Shown: in pieces, positions 9,039 through 17,554 of the stretch
How positions within the stretch are numbered: position 1 is the stretch's first letter
Layout: each line of letters starts with the position of its first letter
DNA from: Flammeovirgaceae bacterium
Lineage (GTDB): Bacteria; Bacteroidota; Bacteroidia; Cytophagales; Cyclobacteriaceae
NCBI GenBank assembly: GCA_027487845.1
Contig: JAIYCV010000021.1
Span: 62,001-126,000 of the forward strand
Length of the DNA stretch: 64,000 nucleotides
Direction of reading: 5' to 3'
Notes under the pieces: generated by a model
The model's database searches: none
Seen by the model: only the letters and a program-made list of their open reading frames with translations
What the model was told of the DNA's origin: nothing
Program-made: the position numbers and the translations under genes

Positions 9039-10256
9039 TCATCTTTTGAAAGGCTGAACCTTTAAATAGGTCAACGACCTCCATAGCCACTCGACTGGCC
9101 CGTAATAGAATTTGCTTAACCACCAATTTGCGAAGATAATTTGAAACCCAAATATTGATATACCGATAAAAAAACAGGCGAACGCACCAATAGTATCTAA
9201 TAAATTAAAGCCAACACCAAAAAAAAGAATGAACCCAAAAAGTGTTTGCATCAGGTAGGTAGTCAGTCCCATTCTTCCCATATGATAAAAGTTAGCCAAT
9301 CGGTTGCGCCAATTTTTCTTTTGATATAAAAGTAGTGCTATACAGACATAAAATAATGCAAGACAAGCGTTAAACAAGTCAACTAGGCAGCCACCCACCA
9401 TAAACTGTATTTGGAATGACAACTCAACATTTAACAAGTGGGCTATTCCAAAGAACGCAGCGGCAATACCCAAAAGTATAAGCATACACCAAAGTGCTTT
9501 GTTTCTTGTGCTTCTAATGAATGGCAACAGTAGTTCGATGTTTTCAAATACTCGCTTTCTACCCACGTAAAGACCCAGCAAGAAAAGCCCCATTGTAATG
9601 TAAAGCCTGCCGGAGAGAACTTGAAACTTCATTTTAATTAGGAACTCGGGAATATTTGCCTTTAGAATGGATAGGTATGAATTTCCTTTGAGTGTCTCGT
9701 AATAGGCCGAGTTTTCGATGTCGTTGCCCTCAAAAGGGTTGCCATCCGTTATTGTTTGTGAGGTATTGAAGACCTCAATTCCTCTCGTGATAAAAGCGGG
9801 CAAATCTGCGATAAGTAAGATGGCTAAGAGTAAGATCAGTTTATCAGGCAGCTTGTGCACAGCCAAAAGAACCATGCCGAGCAATGCATAAATTGTAAGA
9901 ATGTCGCCTCGATAGTGCATGTGATGAATCCAGCCGATTCCAAACAGAACAAGTAGCCTCCAAAAAAACTGTAAGTAAAATTGCCGCTTATTTTCTTTTG
10001 CTGACGATTGAAAGAAGAAACTTAATCCAAAAAGGAAAGAGAAAATCATATAGAATTTTCCCGCAATCAATACAGAAACTAATGTTTGAATTAGTTGATC
10101 AGGAAGAAAAGCTGAATTTAAATGAGAAGCTTTTTGTGGTGGCATACCTGCATAATACTGCTCGATAAAATGTACCATAATAATGCCCAACAAGGTGAGT
10201 CCGCGAAGGATGTCTATAAGTTCTATTCTGGGTTTTTTGAATTCTGCTTGAGTCAT
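9039..10256 (-). CDS. DUF418/YeiB-family membrane protein
   Basis: This 405-residue polytopic membrane protein has about ten hydrophobic helices. The start RIELIDILRGLTLLGIIMVHF is the N-terminal signature of this family (IDxLRGxALxGIxxxN/H-like), which is related to membrane acyltransferases. The C-terminal third, with RLANFYHMGRMGLTTYLMQT and a final WWLSKFYYGPVEWLWRSLTY, is the DUF418 domain: the GPxEWLWR motif is highly typical. Function in the family is poorly defined; transport or acyl transfer to envelope polymers has been proposed. It appears to be a single gene, and its start is an ATG. Confidence 0.88.
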   Translation of the reverse strand: MTQAEFKKPRIELIDILRGLTLLGIIMVHFIEQYYAGMPPQKASHLNSAFLPDQLIQTLVSVLIAGKFYMIFSFLFGLSFFFQSSAKENKRQFYLQFFWRLLVLFGIGWIHHMHYRGDILTIYALLGMVLLAVHKLPDKLILLLAILLIADLPAFITRGIEVFNTSQTITDGNPFEGNDIENSAYYETLKGNSYLSILKANIPEFLIKMKFQVLSGRLYITMGLFLLGLYVGRKRVFENIELLLPFIRSTRNKALWCMLILLGIAAAFFGIAHLLNVELSFQIQFMVGGCLVDLFNACLALFYVCIALLLYQKKNWRNRLANFYHMGRMGLTTYLMQTLFGFILFFGVGFNLLDTIGAFACFFIGISIFGFQIIFANWWLSKFYYGPVEWLWRSLTYLKVQPFKR

Positions 10257-10646
10257 ATTTTTGAATTAAACGCTTTTTAACGGATGACGTAATGATAGCT
10301 GGATTGGTTGCAAGTCTTTTAGCGTCAAGTTTAATTTCGCGTCTCTGTTTTTTGGTAATATGCTCCCATTTCAGTTGGATCGATGCAGTTCCATTGATCT
10401 GTTTTCCCTTTCATAAACTAGACGCACATTTTATTTCCCTTATTTACTTCCATCTTGCCATCCAATTATCATGCACGAGAATTAACATCGAAAAAATTTG
10501 TTCATGATGGATACTATTATGGCTTACAGGGCACAAAGGATATGCGGTAAATACTAGCCTTGCATATAAAAAACTAACCAAGTTAAGAGCCAAACAAAGA
10601 AATAGTTTCCATAATTTGGTACATACGGTAGTCAGTTTTATTAGGC
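10257..10646. other. intergenic stretch without a convincing gene
   Basis: These 390 bases separate the leftward DUF418 gene from the stop of the leftward sugar isomerase gene. A 71-codon rightward frame (10292-10507) exists but has poor composition and no recognisable similarity, so I do not call it. A TATTTTTG string at 10256-10263 resembles a rightward -7 element but nothing lies downstream of it. No hairpin with a T-run was seen after the isomerase stop. Confidence 0.5.
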
Positions 10647-11573
10647 CTAATTGAAATATTTTATCAGCTGTGCTTTCATAAAGGACGCACTTTCAGCGAT
10701 ACTTTGCATCGGATCTTTGGCAAAATTGCCACCCTGCTCGATGAAATAATTTTCGAGACCAGCCAACGCATAGTCAGGTAATATAGTCGTATAGTCTATG
10801 CTGCCGTTCCCCAGTTCAGTATAGTCTCTCGTTTTTTTGTCCATGTCTTTCACATGCCACATAACAAATCGACCGGGTTGCTTTATGAACCACTCGTGCG
10901 GTGTGAGCTTTGATGAATGCGTTGCCCAATAGAGGTCAATTTGGAGTTTTACCAAAGCAGGGTCTGTTTCGTTAACTATGATATCATATCCTATTTTTCC
11001 ATTATGCTCAATGAATTCAAAATTAAGATTATGGTAAGCTATTGTTAGGTTCGCATTTTTAGTTTGTTCACCCATCTTATTAAGTTTTTCTGCTACTAGC
11101 TTAAATTTGTCAAGGGTGCGAGAATCTGGGTCGAGCCACGGCCATGTAATGTATTTTTGCTTGAGCGCGTCAGCCCCTTCAATGCATTTATCGACATACC
11201 GTTTAAGATCGTCCTCTGGCTTAGATAACAGTGACGCGAAATCATAATGACCTGTTGTGGTTGTTAAACCTAAGTCTTCTAATAGTGCTCGGAAATCTTT
11301 TGCAGAGTAACCATAATAGTTAATTCTTACTGGATCGAAGCCATATGTCTCGAGATTCTCATAACCGAGTGACGCCACCTTCTTGAGAGTTCCTTTCGCG
11401 TCTTTAGACAACGGATCGCGGATGGTAAACAATTGTAAGCCCATTTTGAATTTAGACTTGGCTGCGAATGAATTGAAGCCAACGAGTGCCGAACCTGCTA
11501 GCAAAGTTGTCTGCCTGATAAAGTCCCTCCGACTCGGATTACTTCCGCTGTTGTGTTTATCGAGATTCGTCAT
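10647..11573 (-). CDS. sugar phosphate isomerase/epimerase, Tat-exported TIM barrel
   Basis: This 308-residue protein starts at the ATG at 11573; a TTG six bases upstream was not preferred. The N-terminus NPSRRDFIRQTTLLAGSAL is a twin-arginine signal, so the enzyme is probably exported folded. The rest is a xylose-isomerase-like TIM barrel (AP_endonuc_2 family): MGLQLFTIRD for the first strand, SLGYENLETYGF, TGHYDF, a central LTIAYHNLNFEF with His, LQIDLYWATHS, and WHVKDMDK near the end, which supply the usual metal ligands E, D, H and E/D. Its substrate cannot be told from sequence; relatives act on sugars or inositol derivatives. It follows the BLUF gene by 7 bases, so the two are probably cotranscribed. 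Confidence 0.85.
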   Translation of the reverse strand: MTNLDKHNSGSNPSRRDFIRQTTLLAGSALVGFNSFAAKSKFKMGLQLFTIRDPLSKDAKGTLKKVASLGYENLETYGFDPVRINYYGYSAKDFRALLEDLGLTTTTGHYDFASLLSKPEDDLKRYVDKCIEGADALKQKYITWPWLDPDSRTLDKFKLVAEKLNKMGEQTKNANLTIAYHNLNFEFIEHNGKIGYDIIVNETDPALVKLQIDLYWATHSSKLTPHEWFIKQPGRFVMWHVKDMDKKTRDYTELGNGSIDYTTILPDYALAGLENYFIEQGGNFAKDPMQSIAESASFMKAQLIKYFN

Positions 11574-11580
11574 AAGCAAT

Positions 11581-12024
11581 CTATCTTTGAATCATTTCAG
11601 GATAATCAGCTAAATTTTTATCATAAAAAAGCTTTAAGAAAACCAGTACCATGCTGGTTTCTTCTGTCAACGGATTTATAATAAAAAAAGAGTCGATGTC
11701 TTTAAAACCGCTTAATGAAATAAAATCTAAATCAGAAAGGTTCTTGAACCCCATTGACCAATCATTAAAAATTCGTTCGGGCGAGTTGCCAACCAATACC
11801 TTGCTTATCTGCTTATGGCGAGGGTCATCCTGTATTTTTTTGTAAATGGCTTCTACCTTTTGTTGGTCGCCTTCTAACACTTGAATAAACTTGCCTTGCA
11901 TGTATATTAACATGCCGGTAATTCCTGTTTTTTTGTTGGCAATTCTGCTTATCGTAAGAAGATTAATTAGTTCTTCCTTTGAAAAGGGATGAACAGCGCG
12001 ACTAGAATAAACTAAATGATACAT
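11581..12024 (-). CDS. BLUF-domain blue-light photoreceptor
   Basis: This 147-residue protein is essentially one BLUF domain (residues 1-95) with a short C-terminal extension (96-147). BLUF domains bind FAD and sense blue light. All residues of the photocycle are present and keep the AppA spacing with a constant offset of 15: Tyr6 (AppA Y21), Asn30 (N45), Gln48 (Q63), Trp89 (W104) and Met91 (M106). Supporting motifs are YHLVYSSRA, KKTGITGMLIY, GKFIQVLEG, DDPRH and DWSMGF. There is no fused effector domain (no EAL or cyclase), so output must come from partner binding. It is the first gene of a leftward pair with the Tat-exported isomerase and is divergent from the penicillin acylase gene. Confidence 0.95.
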   Translation of the reverse strand: MYHLVYSSRAVHPFSKEELINLLTISRIANKKTGITGMLIYMQGKFIQVLEGDQQKVEAIYKKIQDDPRHKQISKVLVGNSPERIFNDWSMGFKNLSDLDFISLSGFKDIDSFFIINPLTEETSMVLVFLKLFYDKNLADYPEMIQR

Positions 12025-12128
12025 GGCTTTAAAATAACTATTTAAAATGTTCCATCCAAGTATATAAAGTAGGGGAGGAATAGGTAGGGATGGCGATGAA
12101 CCTCTATCTTGCGGTACAATTTTTCAAT

Positions 12129-14183
12129 ATGAAATTGTTCGTCATTTTGTTTCTTGCAAATTGTGTAAGCTCAGTTGGGCAGATTGTTGATCCTAAATCG
12201 ATTGACATACTTCGCGATAAGTGGGGCGTGCCTCATATCTATTCCAAAACCGATGCTGGTGTTGCTTATGGATTGGCTTGGGCTCACTCGGAGGACGATT
12301 TTAAAACTATTCAACAAGGTTTTTTAGCCGGCAAAGCGATGCTCGGTTTGTATTCTGGAAAAAAAGGCGCAACGGTTGATTATGTTATTCAATTTCTGCA
12401 ATGCCGAAAAATAGTAGACGAGCTATACCAAACGGACATTTCCCCCAGCTACAAGTTAATTCTTGAAAATTACGCAGCGGGCATAAATGCCTATGCTCAG
12501 GCTCACCCTGAAGAAGTATTGGTGAAGAAACTATTTCCGGTCTATCCCAAGGATATGCTTACGTATTCTCTGTTGCAGTTGGCCATTTCAAGTGGTGCTG
12601 ACAAAGCGTTGAAAGAAATAACAGAAGGCACAGTGTCTACCTTACCAGAGTTTTCATCAGGCGGTTCAAATGCGTACGCATTTAATTCGAAGAAAACCGA
12701 GGACGGGAATGTTTATTTGGCAATTAACTCCCATCAGCCGCTGGAAGGCCCCGTAGCTTGGTATGAAGCCCACCTAATGAGCGATGAAGGATGGAATATA
12801 TTGGGAGCCTTGTTTCCTGGTTCGCCTTCCATTCTCCATGGGTGTAATGAATACTTAGGATGGGCGCATACCGTAAATAATCCTGACAAGTTAGACGTGT
12901 ATCAGCTGGAGTTAAATCCACAAAATAAAAATCAGTACAAGTTAGATGGTAAGTGGGAGGAATTGATTACGACAGTAGTTAAACTAAAGGTTAAGATTGC
13001 AGGAATACCGATCTCAGTGAAAAAAAAAATTCATGAAAGTAAATTTGGTCCTACAATGGTTACAAAAAAAGGAGCCTTTTCCATTCGCACAGGCGCACTA
13101 ATGGAGATTCGCGCGTTGGAGCAATGGTACTTAATGAACAAAGCAAAGAACTACACCCAATTCAAGAAGGCGCTAGATGTGGGAGCGTTGCCCGGCTACA
13201 ACATTGTGTATGCAGATAGGTTCGATACCATCTATTATTTAAGCAATGGAAAAATTCCAATAAGAAACCCAGCTTACAATTGGACTGGCACGTTGTCAGG
13301 TAACACCACGAAAACGTTGTGGAAAGATTTTTATACCATCAATGAATTGCCCCAAGTGCTTAACCCTCCTTCAGGATATTTGTATAACAGCAATCATTCG
13401 CCCTATAATGCAACGGCAGTTTCTGATAATATCCAAGCGGGAAGCTATGATCCAACAATGAACTATGAAACGCACGATAATAATCGAAGCAACCGATTTA
13501 TGGAGATGATTGCTCATTACCCAAAATTGAATTTTGAGGATTTTAAGACGATCAAATATGACTTACAACTTCCTACTAAATTGGCCTACCGTACGAATGC
13601 CGATACCTTGTTTATGCTGTCGCCATCAGATGCGGGTAGCAATAAAGAGATAATCTCTGCCCTCGTGTCGTGGGACCGCAAGGCAACAATCGATAGCAAG
13701 GGAGCGGCTATATTCGCAGCGCTTTTTTACAAGATGGTGGAGGAACAAAATAATGGAGCCGCTTACAAATCATTATCTAAAAGAAAATGTTTGGAGTTAT
13801 TGGCGTTTGTAAAATCATATTTTGAGAAAAACTTCGGACGGACAAATGTTACACTGGGCGAGTATCAAAAATTGGTAAGAGGAGATAGAAGCCTTCAGCT
13901 TCCCGGTTTACCGGACGTAATAGCATCTATGTATTCAAAAGAATTTAAAGAGGGTAAGGTAAGAGGAGACCAAGGAGAATCGTATATTGAGTTGGTAAAG
14001 TTTACAAAGAATGGCCTCGAAATAGAAACGGTGAATTGCTATGGCTCGTCAAACAAGCCAGAAAGTAAACATTATGCCGACCAAATGGAATTGTTCGTTC
14101 AACAAAAAACAAAACCAATGACTCTCAACCGAGAAGAAGTCTATAAACAAGCAGTTAGTATTTACCATCCCATTAAGAATTGA
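12129..14183 (+). CDS. penicillin acylase-family N-terminal nucleophile hydrolase
   Basis: From the ATG at 12129 this is 684 residues with a signal peptide (MKLFVILFLANCVSSVGQ). ATGs at 12090 and 12096 would add 13 or 11 residues before it and are less likely. It belongs to the penicillin amidase / acyl-homoserine-lactone acylase family, which is exported and self-cleaves so that an internal Ser becomes the N-terminal nucleophile. Seen here: IDILRDKWGVPHIYSKTD and GLAWAHSEDDF in the alpha part, and SSGGSNAYAFN, where the Ser of GGSNA (about residue 180) is the expected nucleophile. These are followed by NSHQPLEGPVAWYEAHL and WAHTVN in the beta part. The substrate could be beta-lactam side chains, N-acyl-homoserine lactones or other amides. 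Its stop overlaps the fumarylacetoacetase start by one base. Confidence 0.9.
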   Translation: MKLFVILFLANCVSSVGQIVDPKSIDILRDKWGVPHIYSKTDAGVAYGLAWAHSEDDFKTIQQGFLAGKAMLGLYSGKKGATVDYVIQFLQCRKIVDELYQTDISPSYKLILENYAAGINAYAQAHPEEVLVKKLFPVYPKDMLTYSLLQLAISSGADKALKEITEGTVSTLPEFSSGGSNAYAFNSKKTEDGNVYLAINSHQPLEGPVAWYEAHLMSDEGWNILGALFPGSPSILHGCNEYLGWAHTVNNPDKLDVYQLELNPQNKNQYKLDGKWEELITTVVKLKVKIAGIPISVKKKIHESKFGPTMVTKKGAFSIRTGALMEIRALEQWYLMNKAKNYTQFKKALDVGALPGYNIVYADRFDTIYYLSNGKIPIRNPAYNWTGTLSGNTTKTLWKDFYTINELPQVLNPPSGYLYNSNHSPYNATAVSDNIQAGSYDPTMNYETHDNNRSNRFMEMIAHYPKLNFEDFKTIKYDLQLPTKLAYRTNADTLFMLSPSDAGSNKEIISALVSWDRKATIDSKGAAIFAALFYKMVEEQNNGAAYKSLSKRKCLELLAFVKSYFEKNFGRTNVTLGEYQKLVRGDRSLQLPGLPDVIASMYSKEFKEGKVRGDQGESYIELVKFTKNGLEIETVNCYGSSNKPESKHYADQMELFVQQKTKPMTLNREEVYKQAVSIYHPIKN

Positions 14184-15466
14184 TGAAAAAGGACAGTATC
14201 ATTGCCAATAATCCAAAATTGAAATCTTGGGTAGAAGTGTCAATCGGCTCTGACTTCCCGATACAGAATTTACCTTTCGGGATTTTTAAGACGAAATTTC
14301 TTTCACCTGTGGCGGGCGTTGCCATTGGCAACTTTGTAATCGACTTGGTTTACCTACATGAAAATGGATACTTAGACGGCCTTGGGTTGCCGGCCGGTAT
14401 TTTTAACAAGAAATATCTAAATGATTTTTTGGCGTTGGGTCGAAAAAAAGGGGGGGAAGTGCGTGAGCGGATAAGCGAACTAATGCGACATGACAATGAT
14501 GAGCTTAAGCAAAATGTTGCGGCAAGAGAATTGGCTTTGATACCCATGCGGGAGGTGCAACTACTTATGCCAATCAGGGTGCCAAACTATACCGACTTTT
14601 ATAGCAGTGAAGAACACGCGACAAATGTTGGCTCGATGTTTCGTGATCCAAAAAACGCGTTGCTGCCCAATTGGAAACATATTCCCGTTGGCTATCATGG
14701 TAGAGCTTCATCCATCGTGGTTTCGGGTACACCTATTTATCGCCCGAAAGGTCAACTAAAATTAGCCGATACTGAACAACCAATTTTTTCGCCTTCACGC
14801 AAACTGGATTTCGAATTAGAAGTCGCGTTTATTACTTGCGTGGAAACCAAATTAGGAACTTCAATAAGCACGAGCAATGCAGAGGACGCTATTTTCGGAG
14901 CCGTCTTATTTAATGATTGGTCTGCCCGCGATATCCAACAATGGGAGTATGTTCCGCTAGGTCCTTTTTTGGGTAAGAACTTCGGTTCTACCATTTCCCC
15001 GTGGATTGTAACTTTGGATGCCCTTGAACCTTTTCGGGTGGAGGGCCCGCTTCAGGCACCAAGGGTGCTTCCTTACCTTGCTTATAATGGCAGTAAAAAT
15101 TTCGACTTGAATTTGGAGGTTTCCCTGATCACTTCTCAAGAGCAACAACTAGTTGTTTGTCAGTCCAATTTTAAATACATGTATTGGAATATGAATCAGC
15201 AATTGGCTCACCAAACGGTAAATGGTTGTAACGTGCAAGTGGGCGATGTATATGCTTCAGGCACGATCAGCGGGCCTTCACCCGACTCTTATGGTTCATT
15301 GCTTGAGCTAACCTGGAATGGGCAACGTCCATTTACATTGAATGATGGAACAGTGCGCACATTTATTGAAGATGGCGATACAATTTTAATGAAGGGCTAT
15401 GCGGAGAAAGAGGGCGTGCGTATTGGTTTTGGCGAATGCAAAGGAAAAATATGGCCAGCTTTATAA
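14183..15466 (+). CDS. fahA: fumarylacetoacetase
   Basis: This 427-residue enzyme performs the last step of tyrosine/phenylalanine breakdown, 4-fumarylacetoacetate to fumarate and acetoacetate. The ATG at 14183 shares its A with the preceding TGA; a TTG at 14180 is an alternative. The family landmarks are intact: DFYSSEEHATNVGSMFRD, LLPNWKHIPVGYHGRASSI, RPKGQ, the metal-binding LDFELEVAFI (ExE) and NDWSARDIQQWEYVPLGPF, then LGKNFGSTISPWIV. The length matches the usual roughly 420 residues. Homogentisate dioxygenase and 4-hydroxyphenylpyruvate dioxygenase are not in the window, so the rest of the pathway must be encoded elsewhere. Confidence 0.95.
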   Translation: MKKDSIIANNPKLKSWVEVSIGSDFPIQNLPFGIFKTKFLSPVAGVAIGNFVIDLVYLHENGYLDGLGLPAGIFNKKYLNDFLALGRKKGGEVRERISELMRHDNDELKQNVAARELALIPMREVQLLMPIRVPNYTDFYSSEEHATNVGSMFRDPKNALLPNWKHIPVGYHGRASSIVVSGTPIYRPKGQLKLADTEQPIFSPSRKLDFELEVAFITCVETKLGTSISTSNAEDAIFGAVLFNDWSARDIQQWEYVPLGPFLGKNFGSTISPWIVTLDALEPFRVEGPLQAPRVLPYLAYNGSKNFDLNLEVSLITSQEQQLVVCQSNFKYMYWNMNQQLAHQTVNGCNVQVGDVYASGTISGPSPDSYGSLLELTWNGQRPFTLNDGTVRTFIEDGDTILMKGYAEKEGVRIGFGECKGKIWPAL

Positions 15467-15480
15467 ATAAGATGTTAGAT

Positions 15481-15553
15481 TTTGGATTCAACATTCAACA
15501 TCCTTGACCCTAATTACCAATTTTGAATCTGGAGTTTTGAATCTTGAATTACT
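15481..15553. repeat. imperfect intergenic inverted repeat
   Basis: The 87 bases between fahA and the flavin reductase gene are filled by two inverted arms, about 15481-15503 and 15531-15553. They are built from tandem-like words (GGATTCAACATTCAAC on one side, TTTTGAATCTTGAATT on the other). With a one-base bulge, 12 of 14 central pairs match. The loop is about 27 bases. It resembles in style the elements at 29164-29324 and 30766-30846. Confidence 0.55.
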
Positions 15554-16393
15554 ATGACCCTCGACCCAAAGGATTTTGCGCCAAACAAATTTGTAGGTTA
15601 TCTGCAGTCTGCGGTAGTACCTCGTCCCATCGCATTTGTTAGCACTATTGACAAAGAAGGCAATGTTAATCTGAGTCCTTTCAGTTTTTTCAATGTCTTT
15701 AGTATTAATCCGCCTATTCTCATTTTCTCGCCTTCCCGCAGGGTGCGCGATAATTCTACAAAGCATACGCTAGAAAATGTTCGCGAGATAGACGAAGTAG
15801 TTGTCAATATGGTCAACTATGCCATGGTTGAGCAGACCTCTTTGGCAAGTGTCGAATTTCCGAAAGGGGTGAATGAATTTGAAAAGGCCGGGTTTACAGC
15901 AATTGCTTCAGAAAAAGTCAGGCCTCCTCGAGTAAAAGAATCTCCTGTTTCGTTTGAGTGCAAAGTCAAAAACGTAATCTCTCTTGGAGATCAAGGAGGT
16001 GCGGGAAACTTGGTTGTCTGCGAGGTGATCTTAATGCATATCCAAGAAGAGGTACTAGATCAAGAAGGTTCAATTGATCCGCTTAAATTGGATGCTGTGG
16101 CGCGCATGGGGGGCGATTATTATTGCCGCGTTAATCAACAAAGTATGTTCACCGTTCCCAAACCGGCCACAGCAATAAGTATCGGTTTTGACCAATTGCC
16201 TCCAAAAATCAGAGATAGTAAGTTGCTTACTGGAAATGATTTGGGGAGGCTGGCGAGTGTGGTTTCTATTCCCAAGTTTGAGGGACCAATTCTTTATACC
16301 AAAGAAGAGGCTCATTTAATGGCTCACCAGTTAATTAAACAGCATAAGATAGAAGAAGCCTGGAGAGTGCTTCTTCAGGCTTCTGATTCCTAG
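15554..16393 (+). CDS. flavin reductase-family (FMN-binding split barrel) protein
   Basis: This 279-residue protein has a flavin reductase-like split barrel over about residues 12-190. YLQSAVVPRPIAFVSTID is the first strand with the typical PRP, followed by NLSPFSFFNVFSINPPILIFSP, which contacts FMN, then DEVVVNMV and a late GGAGNLVVCEVI. Relatives bind FMN and reduce flavins for partner oxygenases, or act on quinones. The C-terminal 80 residues are less conserved. It lies 87 bases after fumarylacetoacetase, a neighbour it also has in other Bacteroidota as I recall, which suggests a link to aromatic amino acid catabolism. The intergenic inverted repeat lies just before the ATG. Confidence 0.85.
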   Translation: MTLDPKDFAPNKFVGYLQSAVVPRPIAFVSTIDKEGNVNLSPFSFFNVFSINPPILIFSPSRRVRDNSTKHTLENVREIDEVVVNMVNYAMVEQTSLASVEFPKGVNEFEKAGFTAIASEKVRPPRVKESPVSFECKVKNVISLGDQGGAGNLVVCEVILMHIQEEVLDQEGSIDPLKLDAVARMGGDYYCRVNQQSMFTVPKPATAISIGFDQLPPKIRDSKLLTGNDLGRLASVVSIPKFEGPILYTKEEAHLMAHQLIKQHKIEEAWRVLLQASDS

Positions 16394-16405
16394 TTCTTTA
16401 CAGGG

Positions 16406-17386
16406 TTAGTCTTTATACAAAACAGCTTTTACAGCTTTCACCGTTCTGCCTACATTTGGAAGAATGGCGTCTATCAAAGTAGGAGCATAGGGGAGTGGAA
16501 CATCCAAACTGTTTATTCGATGAATAGGAGCATCCAAATAATCGAATGCATGCTTTTGGATATGGTAGGTTATTTCAGAAGAAATTGCTGCTAACGGCCA
16601 AGCCTCCTCCACAATAACCAAGCGATTTGTTTTTTTCACAGACTCAACTACAGTAGCATAATCGATTGGGCGAACCGACCTTAGATCGATTACCTCGGCA
16701 GAGATGCCTTCTTTTTCTAATTCAACAGCAGCATTTAGTGCCACTTTCATTAATTTACCAAAAGAAACGATGGTAACATCAGTGCCTGATCTTTTTATGT
16801 CAGCAGAACCAATCGGAATCAAATACTCTTCAATGGGTACTTCTCCTTTATCTCCATACATTAACTCAGATTCCATGAATATAACTGGGTCATTATCGCG
16901 AATGGAAGTTTTCAAAAGTCCTTTTGCATCGTAGGGATTAGACGGCACAACCACTTTTAAACCAGGGCAGTTCGCAAACCAGTTTTCAAAATTTTGAGAA
17001 TGTTGTGAACTGAGCATACCAGCATTTCCCGTTGGGCCGCGAAACACGATCGGAACATTAAATTGTCCTCCCGACATAGACATCATCTTTGCCGCTGCAT
17101 TAATTACCTGATCAATCGCCACCAACGAGAAGTTGAAGGTCATGAATTCAACAATAGGCCGAAGCCCATTCATGGCGGCACCAACTGCAATACCCGCAAA
17201 ACCAAGTTCAGCAATGGGTGTATCAATCACGCGTTCAGGCCCAAACTCATCTAACATCCCTTGGCTTACTTTGTACGCGCCATTATACTCTGCGACTTCT
17301 TCTCCCATCAAGAAAATGGATGAATCGGTTCTCATTTCTTCATTCATCGCCTCGCGAAGGGCTTCTCTAAATTGAATTTCTCTCAT
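16406..17386 (-). CDS. pdhB: pyruvate dehydrogenase E1 component, beta subunit
   Basis: This 326-residue protein is the thiamine-diphosphate-dependent E1 beta subunit, which works with E1 alpha to decarboxylate pyruvate in the pyruvate dehydrogenase complex. Motifs: MGEEVAEYNGAYKVSQGML (Glu that activates ThDP), RVIDTPIAELGFAGIAVGAAMNGLRP, RGPTGNAGMLSSQHSQNFENWF, VVVPSNPYDAKGLLK, and the transketolase C-terminal DLRSVRPIDYATVVESVKKT. Length is normal. The E1 alpha and E2 genes are not next to it here. A 2-oxoisovalerate E1 beta is possible but less likely given GPTGNAGMLSSQHSQ. It is convergent with the flavin reductase gene, 12 bases apart. Confidence 0.93.
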   Translation of the reverse strand: MREIQFREALREAMNEEMRTDSSIFLMGEEVAEYNGAYKVSQGMLDEFGPERVIDTPIAELGFAGIAVGAAMNGLRPIVEFMTFNFSLVAIDQVINAAAKMMSMSGGQFNVPIVFRGPTGNAGMLSSQHSQNFENWFANCPGLKVVVPSNPYDAKGLLKTSIRDNDPVIFMESELMYGDKGEVPIEEYLIPIGSADIKRSGTDVTIVSFGKLMKVALNAAVELEKEGISAEVIDLRSVRPIDYATVVESVKKTNRLVIVEEAWPLAAISSEITYHIQKHAFDYLDAPIHRINSLDVPLPYAPTLIDAILPNVGRTVKAVKAVLYKD

Positions 17387-17501
17387 ACGATCGGTTGTTT
17401 GGGAAAGTGCGTAAAAATAGATCGATGATTTGAATGATGGAAATGATTTGACGTTTAATTATCTAATCTTTTCAAGAAAAAGGAGTCGAGTTAAGTTAAA
17501 C

Positions 17502-17533
17502 AAAAAAGCCCCGACCTTTTCGGTCGAGGCTTT
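17502..17533 (-). terminator. Rho-independent terminator of the OmpA/TPR lipoprotein gene
   Basis: Read leftwards, the arm at 17522-17533 (GGTCGAGGCTTT on the plus strand) pairs with 17505-17516 (AAAGCCCCGACC), with one mismatch and a five-base loop. A T-run follows on the minus strand (six As at 17502-17507 on the plus strand). It sits 22 bases past the stop of the leftward gene at 17555. Confidence 0.85.
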
Positions 17534-17554
17534 CAATAAAAAATTATTGAGTTG

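Noticed and set aside
10292..10507. 71-codon rightward frame
   Set aside because: No similarity, implausible composition for the window, and no conserved context; treated as intergenic.
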